Numbered from the stretch's first letter, positions 23,716-36,395 are shown. The stretch: DNA of 64,000 bases from Bimastos eiseni (GCA_959347315.1 OY365806.1:39523903-39587902), one strand, 5' to 3'. The notes: a model not told the origin generated them from the sequence alone. Made by a program: numbers and translations.

Positions 23716-25725
23716 TAGCGCCCAAACACGGTCAAACAGGACAGTCTTAAGGCCAGAGAAAAACAGAGCAGATTGGCCTATTGGTGTGAGGCGCAATGCT
23801 ACTCATTTGAATCCTTGCTTCTGTGTCCCTGCCATTACGCTATTGTTATACAGCTATTTGCATAATGACTCTTTATACAGATTTCCTTTTGTTAAGACCG
23901 CACTGGTTATTTATCTTCCCTGTTTTATTGTTCCTGACAGGAAACATTTTATGTTTTCAGTGTTGATGATAATTGTCTATTATAATATTATGATGAACTA
24001 AGTAGGAGTTGCTTGTATAGATCATTGGCGGTACTGAACTTCAGTCCAACTCGTATGATAATTAGCTAGGATCTATTGGTTAAATTCGATTGTTTCATTT
24101 TTGCGGTTACGATTCCCTGGTACCAGAGGAGTGGGGACCTATTTGGTGGGACCATATCCCCTTTTGGTTCCCATTTTAGCCTAATGGCAAGAAATACTAC
24201 AGTGAATAGGCCTACTGCTTGGAAAATTCTGTGCTTTGGTACTTATATAATGTAATTGTGATCTGTCTGTAAATTATAATAATTTTGGTTTAAAAAAACC
24301 GGATTGTGTGATTGATTTAGAGTAGAGATGTGACCATTTTGCCCATGTATGACAATGATGATGATGATGATGGTGGTGGTAGCGGTGGTGGTGGTGGTGC
24401 TGATGACGATGACGATTGCGATGTTGTTGCTGCTGCTGCTGTTGTTGTTTTATTGTTGTTCTTGAGCATCCATTCCAGTTGCCATCACTTTCTGTAGAAC
24501 TTTCATAAATGCACAGCAACTGATAACCACCTCCACCTTGATGACTACAAAGCCTTAAAAATAGCTTTCTGTAAATATATTTATTTATAGACACTTGTAT
24601 ATTATACATGTATGCAATATTGTAATTGTACAAACATGCATGTGTAAGCCTATCTATCGTATTACCTGTCGAAGCAATATTATTCGTGAGTCGTGTAAAT
24701 GTGTGATTTCTCATTCCTCTGTTTTCTTGCTTAATAAATAAATCATTGGGGATTAGTTGAGAACAGATGATGAGTTCTACCAATAAAACATAATTTCATG
24801 ACAGCTGATCATATCCAGCGAAATAGTCGTTTCATTATAATGTATTTTATACTATTTTAATATCTGATATCTAATAATTACCTAAAATCTAATAACAACT
24901 AATGTAGTCGCGAACTCTTAGCTTTAAAATGATGCCTTGGATATTTTAAGATTGCCTTTAGGTTCGCGAGGTTCACAATTGGAATCTTATGGCATGTGAC
25001 TAAGGGTGGCGAAGTCAAGTTTTTGCCAGAGTGTAAGTTAGTAGGTAAGCAAGATTATTATACAAAGTGGGAGTGATGTTGGTCCACTATTGGTATGAAT
25101 TCAATGTTGTTGACATATTAGGCCTATGCCAGTTTTTTAGAAAGCAAATTTCAGGTAAAGAATCTTATCTTATTATGGACGGACGCTCGTTTGTTTAGGG
25201 CTGTCCTTAGGGATCCATGTTACCTCCTTTCGCCAGGTAGCAATAGACACAGCTTGTGAGCACGGTCCCATGAATTTACATTGCCACATTAAGATGACCA
25301 CGATTTCATGTCTATGGAGAAACATTTATATCTATTTATATATATATGAAGAGATAAAAAGATTAAAACGTGTATGGGGGTTCTATTTCTGATAGTGATG
25401 CCGTGGTAAAATCACCACACATTTACTGTAGACTACTAACAATAGCCATGTATTGAAACGTCTTGCTTGAACCACTTTGAGGCTCGGAAATTACTACAGG
25501 CAGGAAGAGTGAGCATCGAGATGGAAGCCAGTAACTGGCTACACCTCTTCTACGTGTAATTCTAATTTCTTCAACTTCCAGTCGTATCGGCTCAAATGGA
25601 AATCGTTCTTCTGACGTAGACCACAGTAGCGGAGTCCTAGCTCTGCCTAGTTATCTATGATCCAATCGTGAACGGCCTCTAAGTCTATTGCTTCTACGAA
25701 GAACCAATATCGAAACGCGATAGTA
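23716..25725. other. Intergenic with GAT/GGT/GCT triplet repeat
   Basis: A compound triplet tract lies at 24352-24450 (gat, ggt, gct and gtt units; poly-Q and poly-H in reverse frames). No gene is recognised in the remainder. Confidence 0.5.
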
Positions 25726-25727
25726 AT

Positions 25728-25918
25728 TGTGCAAAAACTTTGGAATTTGACATAAAACTTTACAATTTCAATTTTTTACATTCTAAAATTAATAAGCAGG
25801 CCCCTAAGTGCATAGACTGTGATCAATTTATTTTATTCTGAATCTAATTTTGGCGTAATTTTCTTCAGCAATGGCCTACGGTTGCGTTCAGACACCTTGT
25901 TCTTTAGAAAAAGCAATG
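25728..25918 (+). mobile_element. Right-end fragment of the 21335 hAT family
   Basis: It shares AAAACTTTGGAATTTGACATAAAAC, ACATTCTAAAAT, GCATAGACTGTGATCA and a right end GTTCTTTAGAAAAAGCAATG with the copies at 18455-18654 and 21335-22347. The left end is lost. Confidence 0.65.
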
Positions 25919-25919
25919 C

Positions 25920-26910
25920 GAAGAAAAAATTACTATACTTCGATGTGTTGGAAGACCTTGCTTTCACTAATTCAGAATTGTAAGACGTTTACTTCATGTG
26001 TTTCTCTCCAATCGATGTCATCGTTTGGTCTTTACCCTTCTGCTTACAAACACAAACGTCTTGTCGTGCCTTATCTTGTTTTGTTTCTTAACCTCTGTCA
26101 TGAGTGTTGCCTTTCTTCGCCTCGCCACCTTTCCTTCTTTACCCGTTGCAATTATCTCTGCCTTTGACGTCAAAGCAAAGCGCCCGCCTTATACGACGTA
26201 GCAAAATGTCTATGCGGACATGCGCAGTCACGTCTTCCGGCTGCTTCACTGTCCATCTCGTTGCTGCTCATGCATCAGAACAGAAAACCAACATTAACGC
26301 AGAAACAGACAGATGAGCAGCTGACTGGAAGACAGGCATAAGATACAGAAGGACAGGGACAGAGAGATACGAAGCCACCGAGACAAGTATACCGAAATAG
26401 ACGGCAATGCAGAGACATTGCAATCACAATTACGTGCCCCGCTGAAGCCCTTGCCTCAGTCTCTCCTCATTAGCCGTTGTCTCATTGGTTGGACTAATTA
26501 AAAAATGTTGTCCAACAGCACTGACCTCTTTCGACCAAACAACCAACAGTTTCAGTATCTGCAGTAAGGAAGCAGACTCGTCAATATTACAATCACGTCG
26601 CTTCTGCGCCTCAGCCAAAAGATCCGAAACAGCCCAACGCTAAAAGCTATGAGGATATTTGCAATAGAAGCAAAACGCCTATACATGTCGCCCTATCACT
26701 GCCAGTAGACCTAGTGGTCGACGACCACTTCGCTCTGCAGTTCATGGTGACCTGATCGTCCCTTTTGCACGCACTTCCAAAATGCAGAATCGGGCTTTCT
26801 CGGTCTTGGGACCTACCTTCTGCATGGAGTGGACTTCCCATAGAGCTCGATCCGTCTCCTACCTTGGAACTCCTCATCTTCATATTACGTCTCTCTTAAA
26901 ACTGTTCTTT
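25920..26910. other. Intergenic, nothing recognised
   Basis: Slightly more GC-rich than its surroundings, but the ORFs have no recognisable domains and conflict between strands. Confidence 0.35.
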
Positions 26911-26911
26911 C

Positions 26912-26997
26912 CAGCCGAGGGTTAGGCCGGAAGCGCCTCTGAGTAGATATCTTGAAGGGGCGCTATATCAAGTATTTTTGATTGATTGATTGATTGA
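26912..26997 (+). mobile_element. LINE 3' end with (GATT)n tail
   Basis: GCGCCTCTGAGTAGATATCT, then GGGGCGCTATATCAAG, then (GATT)4. It matches the plus-strand end at 20840-20885 (GCCCCTCTGAGTAGAT..GACGCTATATTAAG) and, inverted, 39160-39215. Confidence 0.7.
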
Positions 26998-27448
26998 CCT
27001 ACCTAGTATTTATATATAGATATGCTTGCGATAGCCCTAAATTTTTCAACAACTAGGACGACTCTGTCTCAATCTACGAGAATGGGTAGACAGAAGATGC
27101 CTCCAAAGTAAAGGGTTAATAGGAGACCAGCCAGAGCTTGAATTATGTGAAAGACAGGAGAGTGAAGTTTTCGGAGTGTCTCTCACAAACACGCGCCATT
27201 TCTTGTGCAGCTTGACCATTATTAATGTCGAAAATTCCGATGCTTAACTTATTACTGGGCTATTATACCCCAGAATTCTGGCCATTAGGAGCCCTGTTAC
27301 TTCCTCTGCTGTATGGCGCGTGTCTGCACAACTGACCAACAGAATATCTTTGAGAGACAGCATTATGAACATTGCATTAGTGTAGCTCATTATTTTTGGT
27401 TTCGTCGAAATTCGATGGATGGGGAGTCATTGTGGACTATGTGCAATG

Positions 27449-27748
27449 CAGTGTTGGGTATGAGTTAATTCGTATGAGTTTAAACTCAAGAATTAACTCA
27501 CTTGCTGTTATTTATGACTTTGAGTTAATTCACTACAAAGAGTGTGAGTTATGAGTTTGATTTAATTCATTTAATTCAATTTAATGAGTTTGATTTAGTT
27601 ATTGTGAGTTTGAGTTATATTTGGCAATTTAAAAATCTTCTCACTATTCGGAACAAGCTATTGCCAGTCATGTTTGAGATGTTAAACATGAGGACTGAGG
27701 TGCTTACTTTGACTCCGTAATAATAGCCGGATTTATTCATTAATAATA

Positions 27749-27785
<37 letters not shown>

Positions 27786-28044
27786 TAACAACAATAATAC
27801 TAGTAAATTAGTAATAATAAAAAACTGATGTTACCATCTAGTGGTAACTGTGCGTTTGTATAACGTTCGATTAGACCGTGCTAGTATGGGACACGTGTGA
27901 GTTGATGATTTAACTCATTTAACAACTGAGTTTGAGTTAACTCATTTCATAGAGGATGAATTGAGTTTGAGTTTTAACTAATTTTGAGGTGCATTAGTTG
28001 AGTTTTGATTTAAACCATTTCTTGTATGAGATTACCCATCACTT
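27449..28044. mobile_element. Non-autonomous hAT element rich in GAGTTAA motifs
   Basis: It starts CAGTGTTGGGTA, and the right end in reverse complement reads AAGTGATGGGTA. The flanks are gtgcaatg (27441-27448) and gtacaata (28045-28052), matching at 6 of 8. The interior is packed with GAGTTTGAGTT/GAGTTAATTC motifs at both ends and an (AAT)n tract at 27745-27785. It has no transposase. Confidence 0.72.
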
Positions 28045-28289
28045 GTACAATATATATTATACTACCAAGAGTGGGGCATGCTTAAAAATCATGTATAGTC
28101 GTTTAGATTTCAATAAATACCTACAATTAAAGGCTCTTTAAAATTATACAGAAACAACATCACAGCTTCAGTAAATCTCGTTTTTAATCCTAACTAAGCG
28201 ATAACGGTTATTCAATAATTATAATCCTATTTCGGACGAGGATGTGATCTTTCGTGACAGCTGCAGCTGCATGTAATAGTTTGAAGGCA

Positions 28290-28490
28290 AACGCTGAGAG
28301 GAGATTAGTCACTAAGAACGGTCATCAAAGGAATGGCGGAAGGGAGGCGGACTAGAGGAAGACTAAGACAGGTGACATTCGATTGGATGATGGCAGGTGG
28401 ATATGGAAAGCTTAATGAAGGTGCACAGCAGCGACAGAAGTGGCGACCGCACCGGACATTTAAAACTGCCTAGGAGACATGGAAACAGAA
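28290..28490 (+). mobile_element. Possible LINE ORF2 C-terminal remnant
   Basis: Frame pieces such as RRPTRGRLRQ-like and a D.LDDGRW..ES-like string resemble the 'GRPR..W.D.I...' ends of RTE/Jockey-type LINEs. It is highly decayed and the call is weak. Confidence 0.3.
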
Positions 28491-28494
28491 GATG

Positions 28495-29900
28495 AAGCTA
28501 TGCATGTAAGATACAGAAGCATCATTTTGATGAATGATCTTCTCTATTTATAACAACTCGTTTAGGTTGAATTTATTCTTCAATTATTCATTTCGTAGAA
28601 TGACTTGTTTGTTTGCTCCTAGACAGCTCGATATCGAATATCGGCATAGAGTTTCAATGAGTCTCCGAATGCGACAAATTCGTATCAACTTTCATTAATT
28701 TTTGATTTGTAACAATCCTAAACCGTGATTCAGTTTGAATTAGACGGCGTTATAATCAGTCGAGCTGGCATTGTACACGCAAAAGTGCACTTGCCTTTCG
28801 ACCGATCGTCATCGACAATCAGCCGGTGACCTACTATTCGATAGATTCTAGAATAACGACTAAACTACATTCGACGGCGCTATAATTTCTACAGTAACCA
28901 AAGTCAACCGCAACCGACTTTGCTAGCGTCCACCAATTTCATCTTCTCTCGTTGGACTATAATTATTTTGAAAAAGATGTCCGCATATTATAAAGGGGAG
29001 GAAGAAGCGGTACTCAGAAAGTTGCAAAGTCAGAAACGTTGAGGCGTTTATGACCAGTAAAACGCCTAGATCTAAATGAGAGACTCGGTTTGTTCAATAC
29101 AACCTGTGCTACATCACAAGCACCAATCAGTCAGATGGCAAACAGTCTATATTCGGTTGGTTAGTCATTAGTAATATTTTGACAACGCAATAACAACAGC
29201 ATTTCATCAACGTGCACATGTGCTCAGGAAACGTAATAAAAAGACTGATGGTTGCAACAAAAATATAATCGAATCAGCAATAAGAAAAAGTCAATGTTTT
29301 GTCATTGTTTTGAACGTCTTTTATGGACGACCTCTTTCGATGCAGGTGAACGGCTGACTGATTCAATCAGCCACCTACGAAGCACCGTCTTTCGCTCATC
29401 CGCAATTTTACCTCTGATAAATGACCTCTGTGGTGCGGCGTCTACCTTCACTATAACGGAAAGGTTCAACGACCAATAATATGTCGGGTGCTAACGGGTG
29501 CCAGACCGTTTGAATGTGCTTGAGAGAGGAAGAGAGAGAGAGAGAGATACAGACAGACAGACAGACAGAGAGAAGAGAAAGAGAGAGAAATAGAAAGAGA
29601 AAAATAGCATACATGACATAACGTCATCTTAGCATAGCCATAACATAATTATGTCAACACATCGCTATCATTTCCTCATGCCAGAAACTTGACGGCAACG
29701 GACAGACAGCAGGGATAATTAGGCCCCTACGTTCTCCAATGTACTCTGTCGTTTTTCAATCGAATGTCGCATGTTTTGTATACAATCCATGTATGTTACA
29801 TGTCCTCGTTTATAGTCTTTATCTGCATTCGGTTTGCTTCCATAGGAATCCTATATGTAATGCTTTGCATGGAATTTGTTCATCTGTTGGTAATAATTAT
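28495..29900. other. Intergenic with (GA)n/(CAGA)n tract
   Basis: A GAGA/CAGA microsatellite lies at 29525-29600. No gene is recognised. Confidence 0.45.
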
Positions 29901-29904
29901 ACAA

Positions 29905-30110
29905 ATTCGGCGCAGCGCTCGTGAATAAGCTGGTGCCATGAGCTTGGCTGTTGAATGGCGCTTCAGAAGCTTGGAAATTACTATTTCGATTAGAGATGAT
30001 GATGATATTGTCAAGGATACTCTGTGTGCCGTTTCTTTCTTCGCCGAGACAAGGTCGGAAGCGCTTCAGAATAGTGGCGCTATACAAATTTACCGAATGA
30101 ACGAATGCCG
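29905..30110 (-). repeat. Dispersed repeat family, copy 3, plus LINE-type tail
   Basis: In reverse complement 29905-29968 reads AAGCGCCATT..AAGCCAAG...GCACCAGC.TATTC.CGAGCGCTG, matching 20923-20990. Next to it, on the plus strand, GCGCTTCAGAATAGTGGCGC and TATACAAAT at 30058-30090 resemble the LINE 3' tail family. Confidence 0.6.
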
Positions 30111-30245
30111 AACAATGAACGCATATAAAGCATACAGTGATAATCTTGTGCTGACACGGCGAAATTCCTTCCTCTCGGTTTTTTGCAATTCCGCGAATAA
30201 CTGACACGAAGCGTTCGTCAATGAACCGCTACACAAAGCGTCGCA

Positions 30246-30315
30246 TATAAAGGGGTGCAGCGTCGCCCATCGATCAGTTTATGCCGCTCTGTTTATCTGC
30301 AAATAATCGAGTGAG
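30246..30315 (+). promoter_or_regulatory. Candidate TATA/Inr core promoter
   Basis: TATAAA at 30246-30251 is followed about 28 bases later by an initiator TCAGT (30274-30278) and then a splice-donor-like GA|GTGAGT at about 30309. The spacing is ideal for a pol II core promoter (established rule). No downstream gene is identified, so function is inferred. Confidence 0.35.
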
Positions 30316-30319
30316 TCCG

Positions 30320-30392
30320 CGGGTGAGAGAAGACGCGAGGGTGAGAGAAGGCGCGAGGATGAGAGAAGACGCGAGAGTGAGAGAAGGCGTGG
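30320..30392. repeat. Four 18-bp tandem repeats
   Basis: The unit gtgagagaagacgcgagg is repeated four times with changes. In frame it gives a six-residue V/M-R-E-D/G-A-R repeat within an ORF at 30281-30676. I do not consider that ORF a proven gene. Confidence 0.8.
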
Positions 30393-30399
30393 GGGTGTC

Positions 30400-32690
30400 G
30401 TCGGCGGCGGTGGTTCAGAGAATCGAAGCTGTCGGTTGTTTGTCCTTTCTTATAGTCGCCGCTCAAGTAACTCAACTTATTCCGCGTCGACGCTTCTTCA
30501 AGAGAATCGATTTCGTCGCTCGTCACTGGATCTCATCCGGGATCTTGGATTGCCGTGTCAGATGTCGTCTTTCTGTCCGATGGAAGAACGGAAGTAGTTG
30601 TGAGAAGAGGAAGTGGAATGGAAGAAAACGGAATGACGCTCGTCTGAAGGAAAGGGCGTGGGAAAAACATCATTGACAACACTAATGACTTCTATAGCGC
30701 CGGTGTATACTGCACGAGGCATCGACCGTTGGCGCATCATGATCAGACCGCATTTAGATCATTATATAAAAGATCTGTCTGCTAAGACAAAGATAAGCAA
30801 TTTGATGAAAGTCTTCGCTTGAAAATGAAATGATATAGGCCTAAACAACAGAGCAGAAGGGTAGCTCCAAAATTTAAGTAGGCTACATCAAACCGCTGAG
30901 GCTTATTCAGTAAGAACCGTTTAAGGTCGAGATTTGAAAATGGAAACTGATCAGATGACCTGATTGAATAATGAAGTCTTGGGAAATGAGGACTGAAGCA
31001 CGTATTGTGGTTGGTCAAAATTAAGGGTTTATAAGCATTGAATATCAATCTGCAACATGTTGTCTGGTCATGTTTGAGGCGACGTATGCAGCAATCGATC
31101 TCCCATATTAAGCAATTCGACAACAGTGAAACACTATCACAACGCTGTATCTGAAGATACACACCGTTGTGTTGACCGTAATATCAAATTGCAACGGTAG
31201 TGGGCATTGCATTTGGTCTATATCCGGGTCCTCAGTTACACTGATGACAAGGCTCCGTTAATTCAAACACTTCTAAGTCAATGACCCAACCACGTAAATT
31301 CGTTATTCCCGGTCATAACGTTATTTTGCCTTAATATAAATTAAAATAACCTGCAGAGTGCGAATAAAAAACAGCACGACATCAATGCACGTCATATTGC
31401 TTCATCACAACGTACTAACGAAAAAATTATCAACATATACCTGGCTCCTGGAACAAACAATCTACCATTAACTTACCTTGACCATTTCGTTAGAGCCAGT
31501 CAAACAAGCAAATCAACATTTTGGATTGTTAGATTTGCTATGTTAAGTGCCCTTGTGGGGTTATTGAGAGATGTCATACAAATAGCCAGAGAAATACATA
31601 CCATTACGCCATGCCACATCACATGTGACCACAAATTATATCATTTCGTCTCACCATAGATCTCAGGCTAGTATCTATCCCACCGCTATATCATACACTA
31701 CACTGGTCAGTGGTCACACATCAGCACCACACCACTTTAACTTCCATCGCATCTCACACCGCATGCGCCTATAAGCCGCTTACCTTTTTCGGTGTGCGTA
31801 GCCTGACTGATGGGCAGCGATCTTGTTTTAATCGGCTGCAGGAAAGCGCTTTAAGGCCGTTGCGTGCATGAGGCGCTGACGATCGATGACGACGACGACG
31901 ATGTACCTCTTTCGTGCACCTGCATGCTGCAGAGCTCGCCTCGTCTGTGGTCGGTCGGTGGCTCTGCCGTGCGCTGAGGCAGACGACGCCTGTCAACCAC
32001 GTCGTCTCTTCTGGTCAACGTATGCTCACGCAGCAGGCGATGCTCACATTACTTATCCCGCGCTGTGTTGCTTTGACAGCAGATGCGTCCTTCGGACCAG
32101 TACCATGTTTCAAACAGGGTTGAGAGAAGAAACTTTGCATGCAAGGCTCACCTTGTACCTAATTCTTTGCTTTAATTTATAGCCTGCTTTACATTTCTTT
32201 ACTTTATATTATCTTCCTTCGTCGTGTGATATGCTACTTTACTTAACTTCATTTGGAATTAGTAAATGACCGTGCACTATCTTTCGTTGCTCTTATGTCT
32301 TACGCTACCTTGTCACTCAGTTACTTTACATTATCTTATATACCACAATTATGTTCATGTTGTTTTTAATTGCTTTATTGACTTTGCCTTACTATGACAT
32401 TCTGGCATACATTATTCTTTGTTACTCTATAGCTGAGTTTGCCGTATATGCCATATATCTTCCTTGCCTTTCTATGGTATTTATTTTTTCATCACTTAGC
32501 TATCTACCGGTACTGTGTGCGACGTCATAGTGATGAGTGGGCTGCGGTATGGATTCAAGAACTGGTTATTAACTTACTTACTTACTAACAATAACAATAG
32601 CTAATAACAGTAACGAAAATATTGAATACATCATTATATATGTTTAGCTGAGATTTCAGCACGTCTCATAACGTGATAAAATACAATAAT
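30400..32690. other. Intergenic, nothing recognised
   Basis: A GC-richer patch at 31780-32130 has overlapping ORFs on both strands without recognisable domains. The rest is AT-rich. Confidence 0.4.
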
Positions 32691-32696
32691 AACTGT

Positions 32697-32945
32697 AAGA
32701 GACTGGACTGGAAAAGATTATATGGAGAAGTACTACTGGAAATATAAGATTAAAATGGATGGGACACGCAATTCGTAAGGACAAGGATAGAAGAACCTGT
32801 CAAATGATGGCCTAAATCACTAGGGAGAAAGAAGAAAACACGGAAGAATCAACCGGAAGCCATCACAGACAATTTGAGGAGCTCGAATATGTCGTGCATG
32901 AGGACTGGCGATGGATAAGTTAAGAAGCACTAAGTACCTACATGA
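32697..32945 (+). mobile_element. LINE ORF2 C-terminal remnant
   Basis: The translation gives LKWMGHAIRKDKDRRTCQMM, matching the familiar 'LRWxGHVxR..dxR' end of endonuclease/RT LINE proteins, followed by ITREKEENTEESTGSHH (a decayed 'KRRRGRPRTTWR' box). Stop codons are present, so it is inactive. Confidence 0.6.
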
Positions 32946-33702
32946 TCTGGTCCTATAATTTACTGCTTAATGTCGTACTATGTATCTGTTCTTCAGACGA
33001 TAATTGGACTAGCTTCGTAAATGTAGTCGCCAAGGACAACCTACACCCAGTGATATAGACGCACATTTTGAAGTACCAGAACGCTGATTGCATGGGGGCC
33101 TCTTACCTGAAGAAAGCGTTCCGGCTGATTTGACAATACCGGAACGCGCGTATTACGGTTAAACAATAAGTATTGGAATTTGGAACTCGCTCCGCACCCG
33201 AGTCAGAAATATACCAGTCAGCTACTTATGACTATCACAATTAACATTACTAAACTTTGCCGTGACTTTCTAAATAAATAAGCTTCTCCTTGGCAACAGT
33301 CGCATCTCTAAGGGGAGTATGTTCTAAGTGGAAGGGCGACTGAGAAGGCGGTTACTTCTTGGTTTCTAGGTCAATTGCAATGATTATAAAAATAACAGTT
33401 ACCGCCATCTACCTCCGTGGATGACGTCACAGTCTGTTGCACTTAGCGTGTTGTATTTAGAAGGTCTTTATCCGCCAGATATTATAAATTATTGTGTAAA
33501 ATAACAGTGACGCTTTGTGTGCAATTAACATAAATGACGTCACAATAATATTGTGCGTGTGTCTGTTATTTAATTTCCGCTACTGACTGCGTCACGAATT
33601 CGTAATATATACTATATATTATATTAAGAGTATATTAAGGCTAGCGTGTCACGAATAGCGTATTCGTGGAAACCGTGGATTTTGGCGTTTGCCATGATTT
33701 TT

Positions 33703-33834
33703 AATTTGTGCTCCCGGTGGGAGCAATCTGTGCTCCCAGTGGGAGCAATTTGTGCTCCCTATGCGAGCAATTTGTGCTCCCGGTGGGAGCAATTTGTGCT
33801 CCCTATGGGAGCAATTTGTGCTCCCGGTGGGAGC
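33703..33834. repeat. Six tandem 22-bp units, each a GCTCCC/GGGAGC palindrome
   Basis: The unit is aatttgtgctcccNNNgggagc. The three-base centres run GGT, AGT, TAT, GGT, TAT, GGT, and stem bases are conserved except one change in unit 3 (GCGAGC). The array ends exactly after a stem. Each unit can form a 6-bp hairpin. Confidence 0.95.
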
Positions 33835-34234
33835 TATACGAGGGATGACTGCATGTGATTAGGAAGTAGGTTGGTTGTTGTTGTTAGAGGATGATAAAAA
33901 GAATATTACAGCTCGATTCGACGATGACTGTGGTCGATGTACTTTGATTCTATTTCATGAGGTGAATGTTAGCTGCTGCGTTTTATTTGTATTAAAAGAT
34001 ATTGGTCGAACAACGATTGATTCCTTCTCTAGCCTAGTGACTTTCGAATTAGTAACAATCGTGAAATCCTGCGCCAGACCGGGTAGGTCTTACTGAGCGG
34101 ACAGTCAAGAAGAAGGGAGAACCTCAGACTCAGCCTTCCAGGGTACCAGGAGAAGACGTGAAGGAACTCAAGCTTTTCCCTGGGCTGATACGTGAACGCC
34201 CGTTGCCGGACCTAAGAGGGGTTCGCAAAAAATT

Positions 34235-35472
34235 TGGTACCAGAAGTGAAGTCAATTGACTTTGACACTCGAGGAGTGTGTTAAAAGAGACTTCTGCCAA
34301 CAAGTAGAATCGAAAGACTGGCGCTGATGAAAGACGACGGAACGATCATCTACACGCTGCTGAACGTCGACGCGCCGCCAATCAACAGTTCGACGCCTGC
34401 CGGGCCGGGAAGAAAGCAAAGTACGCTGTTCACTCGTGGCCGATTGGAGAGCATCGACTTCGACAATCCGAAGCCGATGGAGTCGGGACCGCCGGATAAA
34501 GCAGATGAACCAACTTTGATGCCGAAGCTACTGAAGGGCATCAAGGGTCTGCTCCGGGACCGACCGTCGCAGATGAAGCCTGGCAAGTTCGACGGGACTG
34601 GTTCGCTTGAATCATTATTGGCCCAGTTCGAGGTGTGCGCCAGACATAACGGATGGACCGCCGTGGACCGAGTCAACTATCTACGATGCACTCTAGAGAA
34701 GGCCGCGACCCAGCTGCTGTGGGACTTTAGAGCTCGGCAGGACCTGACCTACGAAGAGCTTGTCGAGAGGTAGCGCCAGCGGTACGGGACGGAAGGCCAA
34801 GCCAAACCTTCCGTGCCCAACTCTACTGCCGACGCCAACGAAAGGAAGAAAGCCTGGACGAACTCTTGCATGAAATACGTCGCTTGGTCGTCCTCGCCTA
34901 TCCTGTGCCATCCAACGAGACGACCGAGATCATCGCGGAGGACGCTTTCCTGGAGGCCATGAGAGATCGGGAGCTCTCGCCCAAAGTAAGTGAACGAGAG
35001 TCGAAGACTCTGCACGAGGCGCATCGCGCTGCGCTTCGCCTGGAAGCCTATCGGGCGACTATGGACTCGGACGTGGCATGGACGGATGGAGACCTGCTTT
35101 CGCTGTGGCAGGGCCGGACACTTCGTCCGCGACTGCCGACAAGGTCGTGATCGTCGCGAAGATGACACTGAACCGGAGATCGCCGAACCGACGCCTATGT
35201 AGGTGGCGGTCGTTAACCACACCACCAGGCCGAGGGCTCCGAACCGAGCGACCAGCAACGCGATTTACATTCGGGGAATACTCAACGGACATCAACAGTT
35301 GTGCCTGGTCGACACCGGTTCTGAGGTGAGTCTCGTGCCTGCATCCGCTTTGGTGGGGGTAGAGATTCATCCCTGCAACCGTTCCTTGATGGCTGCTAAC
35401 GGGTCCAACATAAATGTTCTTGGGCAGCAACAGGGAGAGGTGTCTGAAAGCAATTATTGGCCCACGTAATAT
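34235..35472 (+). mobile_element. Gypsy-type LTR retrotransposon remnant: gag, zinc knuckle, protease
   Basis: A primer-binding-site-like TGGTACCAGAAGTG is at 34235. Gag starts near 34327; FDGTGSLESLLAQFE and LRCTLEKAATQLLWDF are typical of Gypsy gag. A stop (TAG, 34771) and a frame change follow, then LDELLHEIRRLV-like sequence and KTLHEAHRAALRLEAYRA at 34866-35070. A CCHC zinc knuckle CFRCGRAGHFVRDC (CX2CX4HX4C) is at about 35095-35137. After a TAG at 35200 comes an aspartic protease with LVDTGSEVSLVP and NGSNINVLG, ending at 35472. RT, RNase H, integrase and recognisable LTRs are absent, so this is a truncated, inactive copy. Confidence 0.85.
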
Positions 35473-35953
35473 ATGGGTGTGCACCTACTGGCTGGGTCAG
35501 TATTATTTGCACGTGGGGCTGGCTATCGAGTTACTTTACAATAACCAGCGTTCAATTCACCACCAATACAGCGGGAATCTGTCTCTGTTGATTTCGCCAG
35601 ACATATTACGTACGATATTTCGGCGAATTTTCACCAAGGCCGTGTTACCTTAAAGAGCCGAAACGATGGCTGTGATGCTAAGCTGCCGAGACTGCTTGCT
35701 TCGTCGGCACTGGCCACGAGCGTCATTCAGCAGCTACTGCAGCAGCGGAGATGCTTCTGCCGCTGACGTATGGGCCAATTACGCTTGTCGGAGACGTGAC
35801 CAAGCTACGGGCGCTACATAAATGATCTATGAGAACGTAACGCCAGCCTGTCGCCACTTCGATCCGCTAGAAAAAAGGCCTTTCACTATAAATATACATG
35901 TATATGCATCAAACGTTAGATGCGTTAACAATTACAGGCCTATATATAAATAC

Positions 35954-36046
35954 ATGATAAAAAATTATATAACATATAACATAAGCTTATATATATATAA
36001 ATATATATATAAGCTTATGTTATATGTTATATAATTTTTTATATCA
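35954..36046. repeat. Near-perfect 90-bp AT-rich palindrome
   Basis: The arms AAAAAATTATATAACATAT..AAGCTTATATA and their reverse complement meet at a centre near 36000, with HindIII-like AAGCTT in each arm. It would extrude as a cruciform. Confidence 0.9.
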
Positions 36047-36395
36047 GAAAAAAATTTGAACCCATTCTTTATATATATATATATATATAGGGTGACACAA
36101 AAGTTCGTTCACCGTTTTAAAAATGCGTTTTCTCAAGAATGGCTTCTAATTTTTTTCTGATATTTTTTCAGTGCATGCACAAGTTAAATGAAAGATATTG
36201 GTATAAATTTGACTTAATTCGGGTCAGTGGTTGGCATCATATATTAATAAAATAAAAGAGGACCAATTTCTCGGAATAAACTGCAATGCGATATAGTTTG
36301 TTCATCCTAATATCACTTGTAAGTAACAACTTGGGGCTAGTGCACCTCGAGCGCCGCAGTGTACGCTGTCGCGTCATTTAACGCACGTTCGACTT

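Noticed and set aside
24274..24783. Poly-Q/poly-H 169-aa minus ORF
   Set aside because: Its middle is the triplet repeat at 24352-24450, and the flanks have no recognisable domain or codon bias.
27180..27350. Possible inverted repeat ACACGCGCCAT..ATGGCGCGTGT
   Set aside because: Only 11 bp match and no target duplication or second copy was seen.
30281..30676. 131-aa ORF with VREDAR repeats
   Set aside because: The repeat is an 18-bp tandem array, the ATG lies only five bases after the presumed initiator, and the opposite strand is also open; kept only as a promoter/repeat candidate.
33703..33834. CRISPR-like palindromic repeat array
   Set aside because: Units are directly adjacent with no variable spacers, the DNA is from an animal genome, and no cas genes are present.
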